Source: Anaeromyces robustus (taxonomy: Eukaryota > Neocallimastigomycota > Neocallimastigomycetes > Neocallimastigales > Neocallimastigaceae). From it: a stretch of 64,000 bases of DNA. Below are positions 58,991 through 64,000 of the stretch, one piece after another. The position numbers and the translations under genes are program-made. How positions within the stretch are numbered: position 1 is the stretch's first letter; every line of letters starts with the position of its first letter. The notes under the pieces were generated by a model that was not told where the DNA came from, ran no database searches, and saw nothing but the letters and a program-made list of their open reading frames with translations. The stretch is from the NCBI GenBank assembly GCA_002104895.1, contig MCFG01000232.1, forward strand, positions 15,001 to 79,000, read 5' to 3'.

Positions 58991-59760
58991 GTATAATCAT
59001 TTATTCTTTAAATATTTTATGATATTTTTATCTTTATTTATTAAATTCTAATTTTAAAGTAGAATTTATTCTATATCATTGAAAAAAATTATTCATAACT
59101 ATATATTTTACTATATTTTCATTTTTTTTTTACATGCAACTAGAAAAGATGTTTTAATTTTTTTTTTAATATATGTTAAATCTTAGTTCTATTAAATACT
59201 CTTTTTATGATTTTTACATATATTATTAAAGATGTATCTTCATCATTAATAATAATTCTATTCACATCAGTCCTTAGTTCCACTAAATATTTTACTATAA
59301 TTTCATTTTCATTCTTGTAGGTATTAATCAAAAAAATTCATCATTATTCGTTTCTTGTTCAACTAAATACTTTATGTTGTTTTCATTTTTATTTTTTTGT
59401 TATGTTACTAAACATAGAAAATAAGAATACTTCTTTCAGTTTCATCTCTTTCATACCATATTCAATTAAATGTTTTACTTTTATTTTCTTTTTTTATGTG
59501 AAAATATTAATAGTTATACTATGCGTGCATATATTATTAAATTTATAATTATTTTTTAAATTTTATTAATAATTTATAATAATTTACATTGTAAAGAATT
59601 CACCATAAATATTTTTTAAGTATTAATTTTTACAAATAACATGTTTTTATTATGTCACTATCTCTGAAAATTTATTGGTTATTGTAATTAATTTTATATT
59701 AATTTATTTTAATATAATAAATAATTCATTTTTTTTTGTAGTTTTTTTTTTAAAAAGTTA
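58990..59760 (-). pseudogene. decayed ankyrin-repeat gene, copy 2 (with 5' flank)
   Basis: The stretch 59100-59490 matches copy 1 at about 57.3-57.8 kb. For example TTTCTTGTTCAACTAAATAC, TTTTCATTTTTATTTTTTTG and CATATTCAATTAAATGTTTT parallel TTTCTTGTTCAATTAAATTT, TTTTCATTTTTATTTTCATT and CATGTTCAATTAAGTATTCT. It has many breaks and no useful open frame, so it is older or less constrained than copy 1. The 5' flank to ~59760 is also shared. Confidence 0.6.
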
Positions 59761-60133
59761 AAATATTTTACTTTAAATAAAAAGGTATAATATTATATAT
59801 AAAATATTTGGAAATTATACTTATGAAATTTGAAATCTAGAAAAAAATATTTTTATTTTATAAAATATATAATAATATATAAAAAGGAAAAAAAAATTAA
59901 AAAAGAAATGAAATATATATAATATAAAACACAATAATATATATAAATATTAAAATAATATATAATAATTCTTCCATCATATTATAATATTATTAAAAAA
60001 AAAAAAAAGACATACATTGTTTATTATAAAGGAATTATTTCATTATAAACACAACATAATAAATTATAAATTAATTTTTATTATTTTAGAGAAATAATAA
60101 TTTTATAAAAAAATAAAAGATATTTAAATTATA
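59761..60133. other. intergenic, upstream of small membrane protein
   Basis: A/T-rich, no gene or clear signal seen. Confidence 0.6.
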
Positions 60134-60496
60134 ATGAAATCCAAATTTTTAATAGTGTTATTACTTGGAGTAATTAATGCCATTATTATTGGTATATTTA
60201 TAAAAAGTCAGAATTTTTCAAATACAACTTCACTATTGAAAAATATATTGAATTATTCAAATAAAGATAACATTAAAGTAAAAGAAGCTCAATTCAATAA
60301 TAAGGAAGTTCCTATTAATAAAAAAGATGAAATTTATAAAGATAAAGTGATTGAAAATGAATCAAACATTTCAAAACAAAATCAAAAACCATTGGTTAAA
60401 GAAAATAAAAATATTGAAACAGGAAAAGAAGAAAAATTTAATGATAAAGAAACTCTTAAACAAATAAATAATAAAAAAGAAAATAATGTAATTTAA
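60134..60496 (+). CDS. small membrane-anchored Lys/Glu/Asn-rich protein, hypothetical
   Basis: This is an intronless 120-residue frame. Residues 4-24 (KFLIVLLLGVINAIIIGIFI) form a signal anchor or uncleaved signal peptide. The rest is very hydrophilic, rich in Lys, Glu and Asn with no Cys or recognisable domain, and looks disordered. It resembles no family I know. The balanced charged codons and clean hydrophobic start argue for a real gene rather than a chance A/T frame, but this is not certain. It could be a lineage-specific secreted or ER-anchored protein. Confidence 0.5.
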   Translation: MKSKFLIVLLLGVINAIIIGIFIKSQNFSNTTSLLKNILNYSNKDNIKVKEAQFNNKEVPINKKDEIYKDKVIENESNISKQNQKPLVKENKNIETGKEEKFNDKETLKQINNKKENNVI

Positions 60497-60570
60497 ATAA
60501 ATGTCGAAAAAAAATTTTTTTAATAATAATTTAATAAATTAATTGGATTTGGAATTATAAAAAGAAATAA

Positions 60571-60613
<43 letters not shown>

Positions 60614-60840
60614 ATGAATAGAATAATAAATAAAAATAATACAAAAAATTATTACAATAGAATAAAAATATATAAATAAATAAAAATTTTTTTTAATACT
60701 TTTAATTATAATTATATATACATTTTTAGGAAGTAAATTATCATTTGTAATAATATAATAATTAAAATTTAACAACTATTTTTTTTTTTTTTTATTATAT
60801 TTAAAAACAATAATTTTTCTATAAGAAAACATCATCCACT
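60497..60840. other. intergenic with (AAAT)n
   Basis: A (AAAT) run at 60569-60615 and a poly(T) run at 60779-60793 precede the next start codon. The minus-strand frame over this repeat is an artefact. Confidence 0.7.
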
Positions 60841-61133
60841 ATGGCTGATTTAGATATTTCACATATTAATGCCGGTCCAATTGAAGTAAATTGTTACATC
60901 ATTGGTGATCCAAAGTCTAAAAAAGCTTTAGTCATTGATCCAGGAGGTGGTTCAGACGAAATTTTAAATATTCTTAAGGAAAAAGGTTTCGAATTAGAAT
61001 CAATTTACTTAACTCATGCGTATGTAATTATTATAATATATATATAAATAATATATATAAATAAAATTTGAAAACAAAAAAAAAATAGTTTTTTTTTTTC
61101 TTTTTTTTTTCTTTTTCTTTTTTTTTTTCTTTT

Positions 61134-61168
<35 letters not shown>

Positions 61169-61591
61169 AAAACAGTTTCTATTTATAATTAATAATAATG
61201 TAACTAATTACTTTCATATTTTTTTATTCAATTCTTTTTTTATAAATATAGTCATTTTGACCATATGTTAGGTATTAATGGATTAAGAAAGGCTACTAAT
61301 GCCAAAATTTATCTTCATGAAGCCGATCTTGTAAATATTTTATATTCATATTTATAATAATGGTTATTTTATAAATATATAATAAATATATATCTAATGC
61401 TTTAAATTATACAGGAATTATATAAAATGTTACCATTACAAATTAAATTCTTCGGTTATGCTGGACGTTATTCTTCTGAAGAAACTAGCTTACCTGATCC
61501 AGAAGTTTTTATTAGTAAATAATTATTTTTCATTATATTTCTATATAATAATTTTAACAGTCTTTTTTTTTTTGGTTATATTTTTTTAACT

Positions 61592-61642
<51 letters not shown>

Positions 61643-62142
61643 TATTTTATATAATTTTAATCGGTTAATATAATCAATAGAGGATGGTGATCATGTTAAA
61701 ATTAATGGTGAAGATGTTGCCACTATTATTCATACTCCAGGTCACAGGTAATATACAATTAATAATTATTATACTTTAAATAATTTTTTTATTATAATTG
61801 TGTAAATATTAATTATGTAAATATTAGTAATGAAAATAATAATATTTTTAATGTTTAATTAATATTATAATATTTAATATTAATATTTTATAGTCCAGGT
61901 AGTGTTTGTTTTCATTTTGAAAAATTAAATAAATTATATTCTGGTGATACTTTATTTAGGTAATATACATAATGATAAAATTTAAAATTTATAAATGAAA
62001 TCAAAATAATTTTAATTATTATATTATATTATTATTCATATTAATATATTATTGTATATCTATTTGTTATAAAAAAAAAATGAAAATAACAATAATATAA
62101 ATATTATTTTTTATCATGAAATAAATATATTGACATATCAAA

Positions 62143-62181
<39 letters not shown>

Positions 62182-62399
62182 ATTAATAAATGAATGAATA
62201 AATATATAACTTAATGAATTAATAAATAAAAATTAGAACTTCTTGTGGTAGAACTGATTTATGGCAAGGTTCATATGAAGAAATTAGAAAATCTATTAGA
62301 GGAAAGCTTTTTACACTTGATGATAAAATTGAAGTTTATCCAGGTCATGGTCCAAGCTCATCTATTGGTTATGAAAAGACTCACAACTTTAGTGTTTAA
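60841..62399 (+). CDS. metallo-beta-lactamase-fold hydrolase (glyoxalase II-like, YcbL type), 6 exons
   Basis: Exons: 60841-61019, 61252-61330, 61415-61514, 61681-61747, 61894-61959, 62237-62399. They total 654 nt, giving 217 residues. The metal-binding signature THAHFDH (58-64) is split by intron 1. HTPGHSPGSVCF supplies the next His, SGDTLFRTSCGRTDL the bridging Asp, and YPGHGPSS the last His. All expected ligands of the binuclear metal site are present. The length and these motifs fit the short bacterial YcbL-like group, which lacks the C-terminal domain of true glyoxalase II; the likely activity is thioester hydrolysis (inference). No targeting peptide is obvious, so the protein is probably cytosolic. 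Introns carry extreme pyrimidine tracts, including an uninterrupted run of about 48 T. Confidence 0.92.
61088..61167 (+). repeat. T/C-only tract in intron 1 of the MBL gene
   Basis: About 80 nt of only T and a few C lie within the intron, well before its acceptor. Confidence 0.9.
61593..61640 (+). repeat. poly(T) of about 48 nt in intron 3 of the MBL gene
   Basis: An uninterrupted T homopolymer starts 78 nt after the donor and ends 40 nt before the acceptor. Confidence 0.95.
62140..62182. repeat. (AAAT)n in intron 5 of the MBL gene
   Basis: About 42 bp of AAAT units, followed by diverged units up to the acceptor. Confidence 0.9.
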
Positions 62400-63400
62400 T
62401 TTATAAATAAAGATATAATTAATACTAAAGTTATCATTAAATTAATACAATAATTAAATAATTATTTAATTTAATGTATATATATATTTTTCTTTTTATT
62501 TAAAAAAAAAAAAATAACATTGGAAAAAAAAAAAAAGATAAAAACAATTTAACAAATATATATATATGTATATATATAATGTTAGACAAAACAAAATTAA
62601 ATAAAATAAAGAACAACTAAATCAATACAATTAAATTATAATTAATATATATTTTTATATATATTAATAAGCAAATAAAAAAAAAAAAAAATTAAAAAAT
62701 AAAAATAAAAATAAAATTAAACATAAAATTATGATTTCTAATTATTATCGATTTTTTTATTGTTATTTTTCATTTTATTATTATTATTATTATTATTATC
62801 AATTTGTTTTTCATTATTTATTATTTTTAATTATTTTATTACTTTAAATTAATTTATTAAAATTAAATAATAATATTATATATGATTTTTATATTATCAT
62901 TATTATTATTACTATTTTAAGTTATAATAGATGAATAAATTATACTTTTAATAAATTTGAGGTTTTCATTTTTTATTTATTACTTTTATTTTAAATTCTT
63001 TACTACTATTAATTCTTTTTATTTTAATTCTTCTTTTATATTAATTGTTTTACTAATATCATTTTCAAGGATAATAGTTTTAATAGTTATAAAGTAAAAG
63101 TTAACTAAAATAATTATTTATTTTTCTTTGCTGTTTTAAATCATTAATTAAAAAATTAAATTAGGTTATCATTAATTTCTTATTTATATTATTATTATTA
63201 TTATAATTATTGCTTATTATAATATTTAATTAGATTTAATTAAATGTTTGCTATATATATAATTAAAAAAAAATTATTTGTTAATATATTGCCAAAAAAA
63301 AAAAAAAAATTTTTTTTGAATTGTAATTTTATAATTTATTTAATAATTTATATATAATATTGATAAAAATAATAATAATAATAATAATAATAATATTTTT
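62400..63400. other. intergenic between convergent genes
   Basis: 3' sides of the MBL hydrolase (+) and the right-edge gene (-). It contains A/T-rich sequence, poly(A) runs and short TAT/TAA runs. No gene is recognised. Confidence 0.6.
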
Positions 63401-63859
63401 TTAATACCTTATAAGATCTTTAGCTTTTTTTGCTACGACCCATGCTATAATTGCTCTTGCTAATAAACCAATATAAGCAGAAAATTTCATATAACTGAAA
63501 TATTCTGTATCACTATAGATGTAAAAATAATTTTTATAATAATATCATTTATTTAATATAAATAAGAAGAAAACAATTAGATATATGTTTTATAAATAAA
63601 TTTATATATATATATATATTTTTATTAAATCTTTTTTATTTTATTTTGATATTAATATTTTTATTATTTACTCTGTAAATTCAGAAATCACTGGTTTTCT
63701 ACAAGGTATTTGTTGATAATAATCTGCAGGTTTTTTCCATGGCATACCATTTTTAAAACACTTTACTATTAAATCTAAATCTTTATGAGAAAATTTTGGT
63801 GATGCTAATTCTTTAATACTTAATAAGGGTAATTCTTCTGGTTTATAAAGTAGATCAAC
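63401..63859 (-). CDS. 3' end of an unrecognised protein with one membrane segment (partial)
   Basis: Two exons are visible on the minus strand: 63859-63672 and 63512-63401 (stop at 63401-63403). The acceptor at 63860 shows that earlier exons lie beyond the window. The visible part reads DLLYKPEELPLLSIKELASP, then SHKDLDLIVKCFKNGMPWKK, QIPCRKPVISEF and, after the intron, DTEYFSYMKFSAYIGLLARA followed by IIAWVVAKKAKDLIRY. There is probably one transmembrane helix near the C terminus with a basic KKAK tail, as in tail-anchored or ER proteins. I do not recognise the family. Frame continuity and splice sites make the gene itself convincing. Confidence 0.6.
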
Positions 63860-63906
63860 CTAATATATATATATATATATTAATTAATATGATTAATATT
63901 TTTAAA

Positions 63907-64000
<94 letters not shown>
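63860..64000 (-). other. intron of the right-edge gene with (TTA)n
   Basis: Probable intron sequence upstream of the exon at 63859. A TTA microsatellite runs from 63908 to the end of the window and is cut by the window edge. Confidence 0.6.

Overview
The window is eukaryotic nuclear DNA, extremely A+T-rich, with many short introns, Asn/Lys-rich proteins and long gene-free stretches made of TAA/AAAT microsatellites and poly(T). The gene content is fungal: a WOPR (Gti1/Pac2) regulator, a fungal-type aspartokinase with two ACT domains, a Munc13-like C2-MUN-C2 protein and a chitin-binding CBM18 module. Base composition, bacterial-looking genes (YjdF-type membrane protein, small metallo-beta-lactamase-fold hydrolase) and large ankyrin proteins fit best with an anaerobic gut fungus (Neocallimastigomycota). 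This assignment is an inference; no marker gene proves it.

Layout: 1327-6215 (+) is a 19-exon coiled-coil protein. 7636-11959 (-) is a 9-exon WOPR transcription regulator. 13767-20511 (+) is a 22-exon MSH3 mismatch-repair gene; one intron looks like a U12-type AT-AC intron and another holds about 125 TAA units. 21062-23362 (-) is a single-exon ankyrin protein. 25906-26777 (+) is a secreted histidine-phosphatase-like/CBM18 gene with two frameshifts. 28718-35638 (-) is a 2306-residue Munc13-like protein. 40314-41000 (-) is a YjdF-like membrane protein. About 12 kb without any recognisable gene follows, containing a 44-bp minisatellite and a ~94-bp tandem repeat. 53039-55506 (-) is a 6-exon aspartokinase. 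57264-58562 (-) is a decayed ankyrin gene, and a second, more decayed copy lies at about 58.99-59.76 kb. 60134-60496 (+) is a small membrane-anchored protein, 60841-62399 (+) a 6-exon MBL-fold hydrolase, and 63401-63859 (-) the 3' end of an unrecognised membrane protein running off the window.

The genes do not form a pathway; they are independent housekeeping, regulatory and surface genes. For the five complete multi-exon genes I read exon boundaries by hand. In each case the exon lengths sum to a multiple of three (865, 1097, 1083, 495 and 218 codons including stop) and the translation is continuous across junctions, which is internal support for the splice models. No tRNA, rRNA, CRISPR or complete transposon was recognised. 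The most notable findings are the AT-AC intron in MSH3, the 16-nt microexon inside the WOPR domain, the YjdF gene of likely bacterial origin, and the duplicated ankyrin pseudogenes.
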